In this document: positions 35,882-45,911 of the stretch, piece by piece | Layout: each line of letters opens with the position of its first letter | How positions within the stretch are numbered: the stretch's first letter is position 1 | Origin: CAZDIO01 sp964505555 | GTDB taxonomy: Bacteria > Bdellovibrionota_C > UBA2361 > SZUA-149 > CAZDIO01 | Assembly (NCBI GenBank): GCA_964505555.1 | Contig: CAZDIO010000120.1 | Coordinates: forward strand, 1-62,217 | Direction: 5' to 3' | DNA: 62,217 nucleotides | Made by a program: the position numbers and the translations under genes | Notes under the pieces: generated by a model | What the model was told of the DNA's origin: nothing | The model's database searches: none | The model's input: only the letters and a program-made list of their open reading frames with translations

Positions 35882-37297
35882 TCAGCTATTTTGCGCTTCT
35901 GTCCATCCACCACCAAGCGCCTTATATAGTTGAACAATAGAATTGAGATAGCTTTGTAATGTTATTGACTCCGAAAGCTCTGCATCAAAAAGACTTCGCT
36001 CAGAATCAAGCACTTCAAGGTAAGGAGCAACACCATCATTATATCTCGCTCTTGAGAGACGTGTTGCATTTTCTGCTGCACTTCGTTGCATCACTCGCGC
36101 GCGATGCTCTGCTTGATAGGTACGAACCGCTACAAGCGCATCTTCAACTTCCTGTACCGCACGAAGCACCGTCTGTTCATAATTTCTAACGACCTGCTCC
36201 GCACGAGCTTCAGTGATCTCTACTCGTGAGCGATTTTTTCCAAAATCTATCAAAGGACTCAGCACATTGCCGCCAATACTCCAAGTCATTGCATCTCCGG
36301 AAAAAAGATCCGAAGTTTCGCTACTTTGAAGTCCAATAAATCCAGCCAAACTCAGTGCTGGAAATCGCTCTGCCTCAGCAACTCCAATTCGAGCAGTTTC
36401 TGCATGGGCTGCTTCTTCTGCCGCCTTTACATCGGGACGACGCTCAAGGAGTGAAGCAGGAAACCCCGTTGGAAGATCACTTCTCAACACTTGCTGCGTA
36501 AGCGCAGTCCGGCGAGGAATCGTAATTGGTGTGCGCCCCAAAAGAACACTTAACGCATTCTCCGTTTGCCTCCGATCTCGCTCCAAACTTGCCATCTGGG
36601 CAAGCGCAACGGCTTCTTCAATCGTTGCTTGATTGACGTCGAGCTCCGGAACGATTCCACCTTTAAATCTCGTCTGAATAAGTTCTGTAGCACCTTTTCG
36701 ATTCTCCACGGTGCGTCGTGCAATTTGATAGCGGTTATCAAGATCAAGTAAGGTAAAATACGTTGTTGCAACCTGTGAAACGAGAGAGATCGTCACTGCT
36801 CGGTAGGCATACTCTGATGAGAGTAATTCAGCACGCTGTGCTTCCGTTGCTCGCCGAAACTTTCCCCAGAGGTCGATTTCAAAAAAGAGATCACCAAATA
36901 ATCCAAACGTATTTTCCGGCCGTCCAGGAAGAGAAGTTTCATCGCTGGGGTCAGTACGATTCGCCTCCCCGCTGGCATCAACACTTGGGAACTGATCCGC
37001 ACGGGTAAAGCCAAGAAATGCTCGCGCTTCAGCTATTCTCGCTAACGCCAATTGGAGATCTTTATTCTCCTCAAGCGCGGTTCGGATCAGCCCCTGCAAT
37101 TCGGCATCGGTGTAAAGATCCCACCATTGAAGGTTCGCTATAGAAGCACTTGTCACACCAGGTTCTGAGTATTGCTCTAAAAGCGGAACTTCTGGACGAA
37201 GAAACTCAGGTCCAAGTGAACAGCTAGAAAGAACACTGGCAGACAACAAGAGTGCTTGGGTAAATATTTTTTTCGAATTTTGTGGTGTGTATTTCAA
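35882..37297 (-). CDS. NodT-family outer-membrane factor
   Basis: A 471-residue lipoprotein (signal ending SSCSLGPEF) of the OprM/NodT group, the trans-outer-membrane duct of RND pumps. Internal duplication and helical repeats are clear (LARIAEARAFLGF, LERRPDVKAAEEAAHAETARIGVAEAERFPALSL, the classic NodT signature). It overlaps the 3' end of the RND permease gene by 4 nt, so it is the third gene of a complete tripartite pump operon. Confidence 0.9.
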   Translation of the reverse strand: MKYTPQNSKKIFTQALLLSASVLSSCSLGPEFLRPEVPLLEQYSEPGVTSASIANLQWWDLYTDAELQGLIRTALEENKDLQLALARIAEARAFLGFTRADQFPSVDASGEANRTDPSDETSLPGRPENTFGLFGDLFFEIDLWGKFRRATEAQRAELLSSEYAYRAVTISLVSQVATTYFTLLDLDNRYQIARRTVENRKGATELIQTRFKGGIVPELDVNQATIEEAVALAQMASLERDRRQTENALSVLLGRTPITIPRRTALTQQVLRSDLPTGFPASLLERRPDVKAAEEAAHAETARIGVAEAERFPALSLAGFIGLQSSETSDLFSGDAMTWSIGGNVLSPLIDFGKNRSRVEITEARAEQVVRNYEQTVLRAVQEVEDALVAVRTYQAEHRARVMQRSAAENATRLSRARYNDGVAPYLEVLDSERSLFDAELSESITLQSYLNSIVQLYKALGGGWTEAQNS

Positions 37298-40200
37298 TGC
37301 GAAGCTCCATGCGTAACAGTTTCAATGGATGCTGGTGCCAGATTCTCTGGCTTTTTTCCTCCAGAAATACGCTCAATTACAACAAAGAGCGCCGGAACAA
37401 AAAACACGCCAAGAATGGTCGCTATAAGCATTCCGCTAAATACCCCCATCCCCATCACCTTTCTTCCTTCAGCCCCAGCGCCACTGGCAAAGACAAGTGG
37501 CGTAACTCCTAAAATAAAAGCAAACGCCGTCATCAGAATCGGTCGAAAACGCAATCGCGCCCCTTCTAACGCCGCTTCAAGAAGTGGCACCCCTTCGTGC
37601 AATTTTGCTCGGGCAAATTCGACAATAAGAATCGCGTTTTTTGCGGCAAGACCCACCAGAGTAAGTAACCCAATCTGGGCATAAATATTGTTCAGATAGG
37701 CTTCCCCTATCGTCATCCGCGAAATCCAAAGACCTCCGAGCGCACCAAGCACCGCAAATGGTGTTCCAAGAAGCACACTAAACGGTAACGACCAGCTCTC
37801 ATACTGTGCAGCAAGAATCAGAAACACAAAAAGCACCCCAAGTAAAAACACCTCAACTCCACCGGCAGAATTAACCTCTTGATATGACATCGCGTTCCAG
37901 GTGTAACCCATCTCCGGTGGAAGCACTTCTGCCGCAACTTCTTTTAACGCGGTGATTGTTTGCGCTGAGCTGTAGCCAGGAGCGGAGGCACCCACCAATT
38001 CGGCTGCACGAAAAAGGTTGAACCGATTAGTGTATTCAGGTCCTGAGATCGGCTTTGTTCCAAGGAGTGTTCCGAGGGGGACCATATCCCCTTCTCCATT
38101 TCTCACATAAAAAACTCTCAGATCTTCGACGTTATCACGGTATTCAGGTTCTGCTTGTGCATACACTTTGTAGAGTCTTCCAAAACGATTAAAATCGTTA
38201 ACATATGCCCCGCCAAGAAATGCACCGAGTGTTTGGTTCACATCAGCGATAGGAACTCCCTGCTTGTACACCTTGTCACGATCAACCTCTGCAAAGATCT
38301 GCGGCACAGAGGCTCGATACACCGTAGAAATTCTTCCCACTTCCGGGCGCTTTTTTGCCGCTTCAATAAAGAGTGCTGCCTGTTCAGCAAGAAACTCAGG
38401 ACTCTGCCCACTCTGATCCTGGAGCATCATGCTAAACCCCGATCCCGTTCCCAATCCAGGAATCGCTGGCGGACCAAAGGCAAAAACACTCGCTTCGGGG
38501 ATAGATTTCTGAAACGTATTATTGAGCGCCTGAATAATTCCAAACGAGTGCTCCTCTTTCGTGGTTCGCTCTTCCCACGGCTTTAACCAGATAAAGAAGA
38601 AAGCCGTGTTTGAAGCATACGCTTGGGTAAGTAAGCTATAGCCACTGATCGTGGTTACCGAATCTACCCCAGGTGTCTGCATAACCATCTGCTCGACTCT
38701 TTTTGCCACGTTGTCAGTAAGCTCAAGTGAAGCAGCGTCTGGGAGTTGGACATTGGCCAGAAGATACCCCTGGTCTTCTTCAGGAATAAACGCTGTTGGG
38801 AGAGATCTCCCAAAAAAGACAACACCAAAAATAATTACTCCAAAACAGATCGCGGTAAATCCAAGCTTACGGATAAGCTGACCAGCAATTCCGACATACC
38901 CATTTGTTGTCCTATCAAATACACGATTAAACCCGGCAAAAAACCGACCAAGAACTCCCTTCCCTGGGGTCTGCGGTCGAAGTAACAACGCACAAAGGGC
39001 AGGACTGAGAGTCAACGCACTCAGCGCCGAGAAAAGCACAGAGATGGCGATCGTTACAGCAAACTGCTGATAGAACAACCCGGAGATCCCCCCCATAAAA
39101 ACAACAGGGATAAACACGGCAGAGAGAATGAGTGCGATCGCAATCACCGGTCCTGAAACCTCTTTCATCGCTTGCTTTGTTGCCTCAACTGGCGTTTTTC
39201 CGTGCTCGATGTGGTGCATGACCGCTTCCACCACCACGATCGCATCATCGACAACTATTCCAATCGCAAGCACAAGACCTAAGAGAGAGAGTGTATTGAC
39301 ACTAAACCCAAGCATCGGAAAGATCGCAAAAGTCGCAATGAGAGAAACTGGAACCGTCAGCAGTGGAATCAGGGTCGCACGAAAATTCTGAAGAAAGAGA
39401 AAGACCACAAGGATGACAAGAACAACTGCCTCAAATAAAGTATGAACGATCTCATCTACCCCTGCCGTGATCGCTTTTGTGGTATCAAGCGATACGGTAA
39501 ACTCAATATCTTCCGGAAACCGTTGAGAGAGTTCCGCCATTGCAGCACGAACCTTACTCACCACATCCAACGCGTTTGAGCCCGGGATCTGATAGATAGC
39601 AAGAACGGCCGCTGATTCTGCATTATAGCGTCCCACAGCATTATAGAGTTGAGAACCAAGCTCGAGGCGAGCCACATCGTGGAGGCGAACCATTGAGCCA
39701 TCCGGATTTGATTTGAGAATAATATTTCCAAACTCCTCCGGCGAACTAAGCCGTCCTTGGAGACGAAGAGCATAAGTATTTTCCGTTCCTTGTGGCGCAG
39801 GAGGTCCACCAACTTGCCCACCAGGAGCAATAACGTTTTGTGCTTGGACAGTTTTAATAACATCAGAAATGGTGAGGCCCCGTGAGGCAAGTTGATCCGG
39901 TTTCAACCAAATTCGCATCGCATAATCGCTTCCACCAAAGAGATTTACCTGCCCCACCCCACGAATACGGCTGACTACATCGGTAATATTAATATTGACG
40001 TAGTTACTTAAAAAAGCACTGTCATAAGTCGCCTTTGGTGAGCGAAGGGTAACAAGCATCAATGGAAATGAGAGTGATTTTTTCACCGTAATTCCCATTC
40101 GCTTCACTTCTTCAGGAACACTCGCTTGCGCTTCTGAAACTCGGTGTTGCACCAAAACGTTTGACATATCGAGATCCGATCCGACCTCGAATGAAACACG

Positions 40201-40470
40201 AATTGAGCTCGTGCCGTCATTGGCGTTAATTGAGCGCATGTAAATCATGTTCTCAACGCCGTTTATCTTCTGTTCCAGTGGTGTGGTGACAGATTGCTCC
40301 ACGGCAACCGCATCTGCTCCGGTGTAAGTGGAGTTCACCTGAATCTCAGGTGGAATAACCTCTGGATATTGAGACACGGGAAGATCCCGTAGTGCAACAA
40401 CGCCGAAAATAATAAGAATGATCGATAAAACAATCGCGACGGTAGGACGTCTGATGAAGAAATCGCCCAC
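37294..40470 (-). CDS. RND multidrug efflux permease (HAE1 family, AcrB-like)
   Basis: A 1058-residue proton-driven inner-membrane pump. Twelve membrane segments and two large periplasmic loops are present. The proton-relay Asp pair lies in LAIGIVVDDAIVVVEAV, and the relay lysine in GLAAKNAILIVEF. The N-terminus FIRRPTVAIVLSIILIIFGVVALRDLPVSQYP and GGISGLFYQQFA are standard HAE1 features. Substrates are typically hydrophobic drugs, dyes or bile acids. The start codon directly follows the adaptor stop codon. No local repressor gene is present. Confidence 0.95.
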   Translation of the reverse strand: MGDFFIRRPTVAIVLSIILIIFGVVALRDLPVSQYPEVIPPEIQVNSTYTGADAVAVEQSVTTPLEQKINGVENMIYMRSINANDGTSSIRVSFEVGSDLDMSNVLVQHRVSEAQASVPEEVKRMGITVKKSLSFPLMLVTLRSPKATYDSAFLSNYVNINITDVVSRIRGVGQVNLFGGSDYAMRIWLKPDQLASRGLTISDVIKTVQAQNVIAPGGQVGGPPAPQGTENTYALRLQGRLSSPEEFGNIILKSNPDGSMVRLHDVARLELGSQLYNAVGRYNAESAAVLAIYQIPGSNALDVVSKVRAAMAELSQRFPEDIEFTVSLDTTKAITAGVDEIVHTLFEAVVLVILVVFLFLQNFRATLIPLLTVPVSLIATFAIFPMLGFSVNTLSLLGLVLAIGIVVDDAIVVVEAVMHHIEHGKTPVEATKQAMKEVSGPVIAIALILSAVFIPVVFMGGISGLFYQQFAVTIAISVLFSALSALTLSPALCALLLRPQTPGKGVLGRFFAGFNRVFDRTTNGYVGIAGQLIRKLGFTAICFGVIIFGVVFFGRSLPTAFIPEEDQGYLLANVQLPDAASLELTDNVAKRVEQMVMQTPGVDSVTTISGYSLLTQAYASNTAFFFIWLKPWEERTTKEEHSFGIIQALNNTFQKSIPEASVFAFGPPAIPGLGTGSGFSMMLQDQSGQSPEFLAEQAALFIEAAKKRPEVGRISTVYRASVPQIFAEVDRDKVYKQGVPIADVNQTLGAFLGGAYVNDFNRFGRLYKVYAQAEPEYRDNVEDLRVFYVRNGEGDMVPLGTLLGTKPISGPEYTNRFNLFRAAELVGASAPGYSSAQTITALKEVAAEVLPPEMGYTWNAMSYQEVNSAGGVEVFLLGVLFVFLILAAQYESWSLPFSVLLGTPFAVLGALGGLWISRMTIGEAYLNNIYAQIGLLTLVGLAAKNAILIVEFARAKLHEGVPLLEAALEGARLRFRPILMTAFAFILGVTPLVFASGAGAEGRKVMGMGVFSGMLIATILGVFFVPALFVVIERISGGKKPENLAPASIETVTHGASH

Positions 40471-41625
40471 TTAACTCACCACCTTAGGAGCAATGACCAT
40501 TCCCGTCTTTAACCGCTGCAACCCCTCAACGGCGATGACCTCTTTCTCCGTAAGACCCTCTTCTATCACTTGAAGGTCCCCGACCTGCGGACCAATCTGA
40601 ACGGTTTTTTGTTCAACTGAATTATCACTGTTTACAACAAACACTTGAGACTGTCCCTGAAGATCCCGTATCGCTCGTTTCGGAATGACCAAAGCGCCGG
40701 TTCGGGTTTCAAGTGTGGTACGAATTTTTGCAAATTGGCCTGGCCGGAGAATTTTCTCAGCGTTTGGAAATGCTGCTTCAACAGTGAGCGTCCCGGTATT
40801 GGGATCAATCTGACTCTCAGCAGAAGCCACTTCACCTATATGGATATGCTTGGAACCATCAGCAAGGATCAGCTCCAGCTTTCTCTTTGGCGGCCCGGTT
40901 CCTTCATTCTTTGCTCGCTGACGAGCAAAGTAGAGATATTCTTTTTCATTTACTGAGAATCGAACATGGATAGGATCAAGTTGCGAAACGGTATTTAACA
41001 CCACGGGATTCGGAGCCTTTCCAACAAATTCTCCCACCTTTGCTTTACTCAGTCCGATCAAACCACTCACTGGGGCTGTGACCTGAGTATACCCGAGTTC
41101 AATTTCTGACGATTCAACCGCCGCCCTTGCTGCTTCAACTCCACCCCTTGCAGACCCTTCTTGGGCAATGGCAGCATCGAGATCTTTCTTACTCACCGCG
41201 TTCATCTCTGCTAGTGGTCGAATACGTTTGAGATCGCTTTCTGCTTTTGTCAGTAAGGTCTCTGCTTCGGCAAGCCTCCCCTTTGACTCAGCAAGTTTTG
41301 CTTTGTAAGGCGCCTGATCTATTGAATAGAGAAGCTGTCCCTCTTTTACCTCAGTTCCCTCTGCAAAATGAATCTGCTGAACGATCCCCTCAACCCTAGC
41401 TCGCACCTCGGCATCAACCGCTCCTTTTGTTTGTCCAACAAATTCAGACATGATTGACACATCCTGCCGGGTAACAGGAGTAACCGCAATTTCAAGCGCC
41501 GAGGCTGTTTTAACCTTTTCTTCACCCCCTCCACAACCAGAGAGCAAAGCGCCAAAAGTAACACAGAGTAAGAGTGTAAACCCCTTCCCCGTCAATTGCA
41601 TGTTCAAAAATTTATCAATAATCAT
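40471..41625 (-). CDS. RND efflux adaptor (AcrA-like membrane-fusion protein)
   Basis: A 384-residue periplasmic adaptor lipoprotein (signal ending GALLSGCGG). The order is typical: a lipoyl half (AEVRARVEGIVQQIHFAEGTEVKEGQLLYSID), a coiled-coil hairpin, the second lipoyl half (TQVTAPVSGLIGLSKAKVGEFV), then beta-barrel and membrane-proximal domains (LEKTVQIG-like and GLQRLKTGMVIAP). It is the first gene of the operon adaptor-permease-outer-membrane factor. An alternative start is Met9. Confidence 0.93.
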   Translation of the reverse strand: MIIDKFLNMQLTGKGFTLLLCVTFGALLSGCGGGEEKVKTASALEIAVTPVTRQDVSIMSEFVGQTKGAVDAEVRARVEGIVQQIHFAEGTEVKEGQLLYSIDQAPYKAKLAESKGRLAEAETLLTKAESDLKRIRPLAEMNAVSKKDLDAAIAQEGSARGGVEAARAAVESSEIELGYTQVTAPVSGLIGLSKAKVGEFVGKAPNPVVLNTVSQLDPIHVRFSVNEKEYLYFARQRAKNEGTGPPKRKLELILADGSKHIHIGEVASAESQIDPNTGTLTVEAAFPNAEKILRPGQFAKIRTTLETRTGALVIPKRAIRDLQGQSQVFVVNSDNSVEQKTVQIGPQVGDLQVIEEGLTEKEVIAVEGLQRLKTGMVIAPKVVS

Positions 41626-41700
41626 TTAGCTACCCGCTCTCAAATTGATGTCTTACCCCTCACCGAGTCTCACCAAACCTACTTACTACTAGCAAACTGA

Positions 41701-42150
41701 CTAACGCCAGCCAACGACCTTATAGCCAAGATCCTCAAGACACGCGGAGACGTAGCTTCTATACTCTGGGCTTCCATTGAGCTCCTGATCCCGTTGTTGT
41801 CGTCTATTATCAAGCACAGACGAGGCAGCGCCAACCGCAGCTCCCGCACCTGCTGCCCGCCCAGCATTTCCTCCCGTGATAGATCCGGCAAGTGCTCCTA
41901 ATGCGGCCCCTCGAGCACCTTTTCGAACTGTGTTGTGAACGTTTTGTTGTTGTCTTTGTGCTGAGGTATCTCCGATATAGTCCTCTGCCTTTACCTGACA
42001 GTTTGCAATATCCTGATTTGCACGTGTCTGGCCTACTTTTTGTAAGTGCGCATTTGGGTAAAGATCTGGTCTTGGTCCCGCAAGCGCAGCCGAAGAACTC
42101 ATCGCCATAAAACCAACAACAGCTATTACGAATTGTAATTTCTCTTTCAT
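41701..42150 (-). CDS. Glycine-zipper envelope protein
   Basis: A protein of about 149 residues; Met at 42150, preceded by GAGGAG, gives a clean signal peptide ending AALA. The middle has a glycine-zipper: ARGAALGALAGSITGGNAGRAAGAG, a membrane-associating motif. The C-terminus (SPEYRSYVSACLEDLGYKVVGW) is typical of family members with a conserved C-x-x-D-L-G-Y end. It is coupled to the upstream DUF3313-like gene and may act in the same envelope process. Confidence 0.7.
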   Translation of the reverse strand: MKEKLQFVIAVVGFMAMSSSAALAGPRPDLYPNAHLQKVGQTRANQDIANCQVKAEDYIGDTSAQRQQQNVHNTVRKGARGAALGALAGSITGGNAGRAAGAGAAVGAASSVLDNRRQQRDQELNGSPEYRSYVSACLEDLGYKVVGWR

Positions 42151-42167
42151 ACGTTTCATCTCCTCAA

Positions 42168-42812
42168 TCATCCTCCGGCTAGTCCAAGGTACCCATGGTC
42201 TTCATCCACTCGTTTTCTGATAACCTTTGCCCAATCAGAAAGAAGTGCGTGAGTGTGCCCCCAACGGGTAAGGCCCGAAGTATACTCGTAACGTTTTCCT
42301 TTACTTGAAGCAATCGCCGCTGCAACCTGCTCTCCAGAGGTGGAATCAACTAACTCAGCTTCAACGCTCGCACCACCAAGACCCCCACCAATAAGAAGCG
42401 AGCCTGGGTGGACGTTCATAAGTGCAAGATTTGGATCCGCATCGGTAATTGCAAGTCGTAAAATTGCAACCCCAGGTCCAGGCACATTGGTAATTCGATA
42501 CCTGTCACGAAGCGCCTCATACACAGAGTTTCTAAAAAACTGCGCAAGCTCATTCAACTCTTCCGGAGTAACGTCACGGGAACGTCCTACCTCACTGAGA
42601 TAGATCTTCACCGGAGGAAGAATAAAGCTGTCATATTCTGCAAGTGGGTGTTCATTTTTTCGAAAAACCTTCACCCCCTCAAGTTCTGGATGTTTACTTA
42701 ACTTAGAATAGAACGCTTGGTCACCAAGGAACCCAGAGTACGGTGATTGATTTTTTGCCGCACACCCCTCAAACGAAACAAGTAAGAGAATAATAAGTAA
42801 CAAACGGGTCAT
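42168..42812 (-). CDS. DUF3313-like lipoprotein (second paralog)
   Basis: A 214-residue lipoprotein (signal ending SFEGC). Segments YDSFILPPVKIYL, LNELAQFFRNSVYEALRD, VAILRLAITDADPN and ALLSDWAKVIRKR match those of the paralog at 19782-20558 and of DUF3313. Glycine-rich LLIGGGLGGASVEAEL replaces the paralog's GTVGGAFV region. Its stop codon overlaps the possible first start of the glycine-zipper gene. Function unknown. Confidence 0.65.
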   Translation of the reverse strand: MTRLLLIILLLVSFEGCAAKNQSPYSGFLGDQAFYSKLSKHPELEGVKVFRKNEHPLAEYDSFILPPVKIYLSEVGRSRDVTPEELNELAQFFRNSVYEALRDRYRITNVPGPGVAILRLAITDADPNLALMNVHPGSLLIGGGLGGASVEAELVDSTSGEQVAAAIASSKGKRYEYTSGLTRWGHTHALLSDWAKVIRKRVDEDHGYLGLAGG

Positions 42813-42913
42813 AAAATGTTCCTCCTAGTTTTGTTAGTCCTAAGCTTCTGTCTCCGAAAAATCAAATATGGGGATCTCAACATAGAGCCCGCCGATACTA
42901 TTAGGTGAGTATA

Positions 42914-42942
42914 TTGATGAATTTCTTGTAAAAACAATTATA
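42914..42942 (+). promoter_or_regulatory. Candidate sigma70-type promoter
   Basis: TTGATG (42914-42919) and ATTATA (42937-42942) are spaced by 17 nt, about 130 nt upstream of the PH-domain gene at 43071. The call rests on consensus similarity only. Confidence 0.35.
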
Positions 42943-43070
42943 TTCGCCATCATACTCCACGTTTTGGAAACTAATATAAATAACCAGAACAAGCAGCAAA
43001 TCAATGTGGCATCCATGCTTTCCCTGAGTAGGCTATCTTATCCACAGAAAATAGGGTAAGAGGTAAATTC

Positions 43071-43538
43071 ATGAGTCAAAAGCTTGAACTTTTTCGAGTA
43101 AAACCCTCCCTGAGGCGGGTCTACTTTTTTGCAGTTCTCTACATGGTAGTTTGCGTAAACGGATACTCCCGTCTCCAACAAGTAGGGTTAGGAGAGAACC
43201 TTCCGGTTATTTCAGTAGGACTCCTTATCGTCCTTCTTGTCTATGCACACTTGGCCCGATTTTTTATGGTCTACACCATTAATGAAGAATTTATTGAATC
43301 ACGATCGGGAATTATCGCTCGTAACGGCGTTCGGGTTCCCTTTCATCGCATCACCGATTTTGCGGCACGACAGGGCTTACTTCAAAGAATACTGGGGTTA
43401 GCAAGTGTCTCCGTGAGCACTGCTGGAAGCAGTGGTGCGGAGCTTGTGTTACGCAATCTCACGCGCTCCAATGCAGCGCGAGTCATCGATGAGTTAACAC
43501 GTGTAACAAAAACAACTTCTCAAGCTGCAGCAGCCTAG
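43071..43538 (+). CDS. bPH2/YdbS-like PH-domain membrane protein
   Basis: A 155-residue protein with two membrane helices (YFFAVLYMVVCVNG and PVISVGLLIVLLVYAHLARFFMV) followed by a single bacterial PH-like domain: YTINEEFIESRSGIIARNGVRVPFHRITDFAARQGLLQRILGLASVSVSTAG. That strand order and the R-V-P-x-x-R-I-x-D/D-F block are characteristic of DUF304/YdbS-family proteins. Function in the family is unclear (stress or membrane homeostasis). Convergent with the DUF2950 gene, with a dispersed repeat between them. Confidence 0.82.
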   Translation: MSQKLELFRVKPSLRRVYFFAVLYMVVCVNGYSRLQQVGLGENLPVISVGLLIVLLVYAHLARFFMVYTINEEFIESRSGIIARNGVRVPFHRITDFAARQGLLQRILGLASVSVSTAGSSGAELVLRNLTRSNAARVIDELTRVTKTTSQAAAA

Positions 43539-43573
43539 CGCCATTCCATCTTTTACGTGCGACAAACAACCTC

Positions 43574-43603
43574 GATCGCTTTAGCAGTGATCGCTTTAGC
43601 AGT
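43574..43603. repeat. 15-bp tandem duplication
   Basis: GATCGCTTTAGCAGT occurs twice in tandem (43574-43588, 43589-43603) after the PH-domain gene. Confidence 0.8.
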
Positions 43604-43650
43604 TACGAGATTACTTCACCCCGCTCGGCGGCCCGGCTCGCAACGACAGA
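43604..43650. repeat. Dispersed repeat of the CTCGCAACGACAG type
   Basis: The stretch TACGAGATTACTTCACC followed by CGGCTCGCAACGACAG matches the widespread GAGAT-TGCTTC...CTCGCAA-GACG type of short repeat, with an inverted GC-rich centre. It lies between convergent genes, like the related palindrome at 35378-35430. Confidence 0.55.
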
Positions 43651-43720
43651 GAGTTCCGGCTGCATCCAAAATGGACACCTCTCTAGTGCGACGATTATTA
43701 AGTATTACTACTGATACCCA

Positions 43721-44722
43721 TTAATCATCAGATGAATCATTCTGATTCTCAACCGCGTTAACCTCTGGATCCTGAACCGGCTCCCAGCTTGAGTCAGGAT
43801 CAAACTTCTTCATACTGTGTGCTTCTGAAACAGTTTGAATGCCAAAATCTTTTTGGTAAACATCCCCATCCTGATTTACAATAAACGACATGATCCCTGA
43901 ACTTCCCCAACTCGCTGGGTATGCAAGGAGTGCAAAACCACCCACCATATTTCCTTTCCGATCGAGGTAGCTTCGCTCTCCACCCGGAGCATTTTTTCCT
44001 TGGGCCGAAAGTGGTTTAAAAAAGTAACCGTGGTACGCCTTTGATTGTTCACCCTTACCAACAGCATAGCCCTCTGCCGCTGCCTCAGCGACTACCGGCC
44101 CCAGGGGACTTCGTTCTTTATTATTTACCGACTTCCAGTAGAGACCATCTTTTTTCTTTGGCGTGCTTAACAATATCTGTGCATACTCACGCACCCGATC
44201 TCCATCTCGATCTTTGTGATAGTATTCCTCTTGTGCATCGATATAGATCTGCAAAAAGCGAATTGTTCGCAGCTCATTCTCGCCAATTCTACGATCAAGG
44301 ATCTCCTCCAACCCTGCTGCCGTATCAAACACCCATCTCCCCCCATCTTTCACAATTGGAATCGGGAAAGGCCACTCTTTCTCTCCTACAAAAAGAACAT
44401 ATTGACCGTTTGGTTGAATTTCAAGGGAGTTCTTTTCTTGTATTCTTGCTGAAAACTTCTCCAACCTCAGTCGATCCTCCACTGGATCTCCAGAATCAAT
44501 TAGTCTCGCACCATCAGCGCCAAATATCTTTGTAAGCGCTGCATGATTTTGAGACTGCACCGCTTCTTTCAGCGCCTGGAGAGCGTGATCGGGAGAAGAA
44601 AAACGCTCTCCATATACTGCAAGCGCGCCATCTTTTTTGGCATGAGAACATCCACTCACAAACAGCATCAACAGAAGGCCATAAAAGAACGGTGAATTCA
44701 TAAAGGTCTTTCCGTGTGTCAT
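43721..44722 (-). CDS. DUF2950 lipoprotein
   Basis: A protein of 333 residues from ATG 44722 (RBS AAGGAG). The signal ends MLFVSGC. DUF2950 features include FSSPDHALQALKEAVQS, a repeated GENELRTIRFLQIYIDAQEEYYHKDRDGD helix-turn, and GDGVREYA-like and AYHGYFFKPLSAQGKNAPGG segments. The C-terminal tail is acidic. It directly follows the DUF3300 gene (4 nt), the usual neighbour in proteobacteria, so both probably act together in the envelope. The function of the pair is unknown. Confidence 0.82.
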   Translation of the reverse strand: MTHGKTFMNSPFFYGLLLMLFVSGCSHAKKDGALAVYGERFSSPDHALQALKEAVQSQNHAALTKIFGADGARLIDSGDPVEDRLRLEKFSARIQEKNSLEIQPNGQYVLFVGEKEWPFPIPIVKDGGRWVFDTAAGLEEILDRRIGENELRTIRFLQIYIDAQEEYYHKDRDGDRVREYAQILLSTPKKKDGLYWKSVNNKERSPLGPVVAEAAAEGYAVGKGEQSKAYHGYFFKPLSAQGKNAPGGERSYLDRKGNMVGGFALLAYPASWGSSGIMSFIVNQDGDVYQKDFGIQTVSEAHSMKKFDPDSSWEPVQDPEVNAVENQNDSSDD

Positions 44723-44726
44723 TGTT

Positions 44727-45911
44727 TTATCTCCTTCGTCCACCACCACCTCCACCGCGTCGTGCTCCACCCCCACTACTTCTTTGACTGTATCCGCTAC
44801 TTCTCTGACTCAATCCACTACTTGCTCGACTCTTTGAGCCACGAGAGCCCATTGCGGAAGTGCTTGCTCGGCTCGAATACCCTTGGAGAGCGCTGCTCGT
44901 TGAGCTCGATTTGGCGGAAGAGCTTCGTGTCGTCCGAGCAGTGCTGCTTTTTGAGCCTGTACCCCAGCCGCGATCGGCTGCCGATGCTCGCTGACTCTGA
45001 AGCTTCGCTTTCTTCTCTTGATTCGTAGTCTGGGTTCTGTTTTTGCCCGAATAGTTGCCATTTTCAATTCGATCTTGGCGGAAATTTTGCTGGCTCTCTC
45101 TTCTATCCTGACGAAAATCCTGCTGATCCTTAAATGCATCTTGACGAAAGTTTTGCCGATTTTCAAACGAATCTTGGCGAAAATCCTGCCGGTCTCGAAG
45201 CATATCATAACGGTCATCATGCCAATGATTATAGTCTCCATGGTCGTACCACATCACCCTTCCTGGATAACCACCATACACATAGACATCGTCATTATCG
45301 CTATTGGACATCGCCGCACCCAACGCCATCCCCAGACCAAAAGTTGCTAAAGGAGCAAGATAGTTCGACGCTGGGGGTGCGGGCTCGGTGTAGACTACTT
45401 CTGTGGTGTATTGCGGCACATAAATAACTTCTGGTTTTGTCGGCTCGATCACAATGACGGTTGTGCCGTCAACCTGTTTGGTGCTCACCTGCTGTTCAGG
45501 GGTCGTTCGAAGGTTGCCAACGTTTTGCGCCTTTACACGGAGCGCTTGAATCGCCTCGCGAAGAGTATCACTCTGATTTAGAAACGCATCTCCGAGTTTC
45601 GTCGTCCAGTCGATTTTTTCATACATCATCCTTAGCACGCCGGGATACGTTGCGACTCCTTTGACACTTTCATCCCAGCTCTGCCCAGCAATAAGCCCGG
45701 CATCACTCTGCGTTTTAATGAGGAGTGCAGCATCAACGATCTGATCTGGAAAAACAGCCGCAGGAAGCATGAGACCAAGAAGTGGGTCGGGATAGAGCGC
45801 TATCGGCGCTACGAGGTCTTCCATTTCTTCCGATGAGATACTACCTGCAGAGGTCGGAGCCGCATAAACTGGAGCAGCTATGATCAGCAGGAGAAGAACG
45901 ATCTGTCTCAT
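44727..45911 (-). CDS. DUF3300 protein with FRQD-rich repeats
   Basis: A 394-residue exported protein (signal ending VYAAP). The DUF3300 core holds the signature LVAPIALYPDPLLGLMLPAAVFP, WDESVKGVATYPGVLRMM and VIYVPQYTTEVVY. Residues about 235-290 form a charged repeat with QDFRQD/QNFRQD units, and the C-terminus is Ser/Arg/Gly-rich ending in GGG and RRR. The low-complexity tail is common in the family and may bind nucleic acid or peptidoglycan, which is inference. First gene of the DUF3300-DUF2950 pair. Confidence 0.83.
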   Translation of the reverse strand: MRQIVLLLLIIAAPVYAAPTSAGSISSEEMEDLVAPIALYPDPLLGLMLPAAVFPDQIVDAALLIKTQSDAGLIAGQSWDESVKGVATYPGVLRMMYEKIDWTTKLGDAFLNQSDTLREAIQALRVKAQNVGNLRTTPEQQVSTKQVDGTTVIVIEPTKPEVIYVPQYTTEVVYTEPAPPASNYLAPLATFGLGMALGAAMSNSDNDDVYVYGGYPGRVMWYDHGDYNHWHDDRYDMLRDRQDFRQDSFENRQNFRQDAFKDQQDFRQDRRESQQNFRQDRIENGNYSGKNRTQTTNQEKKAKLQSQRASAADRGWGTGSKSSTARTTRSSSAKSSSTSSALQGYSSRASTSAMGSRGSKSRASSGLSQRSSGYSQRSSGGGARRGGGGGGRRR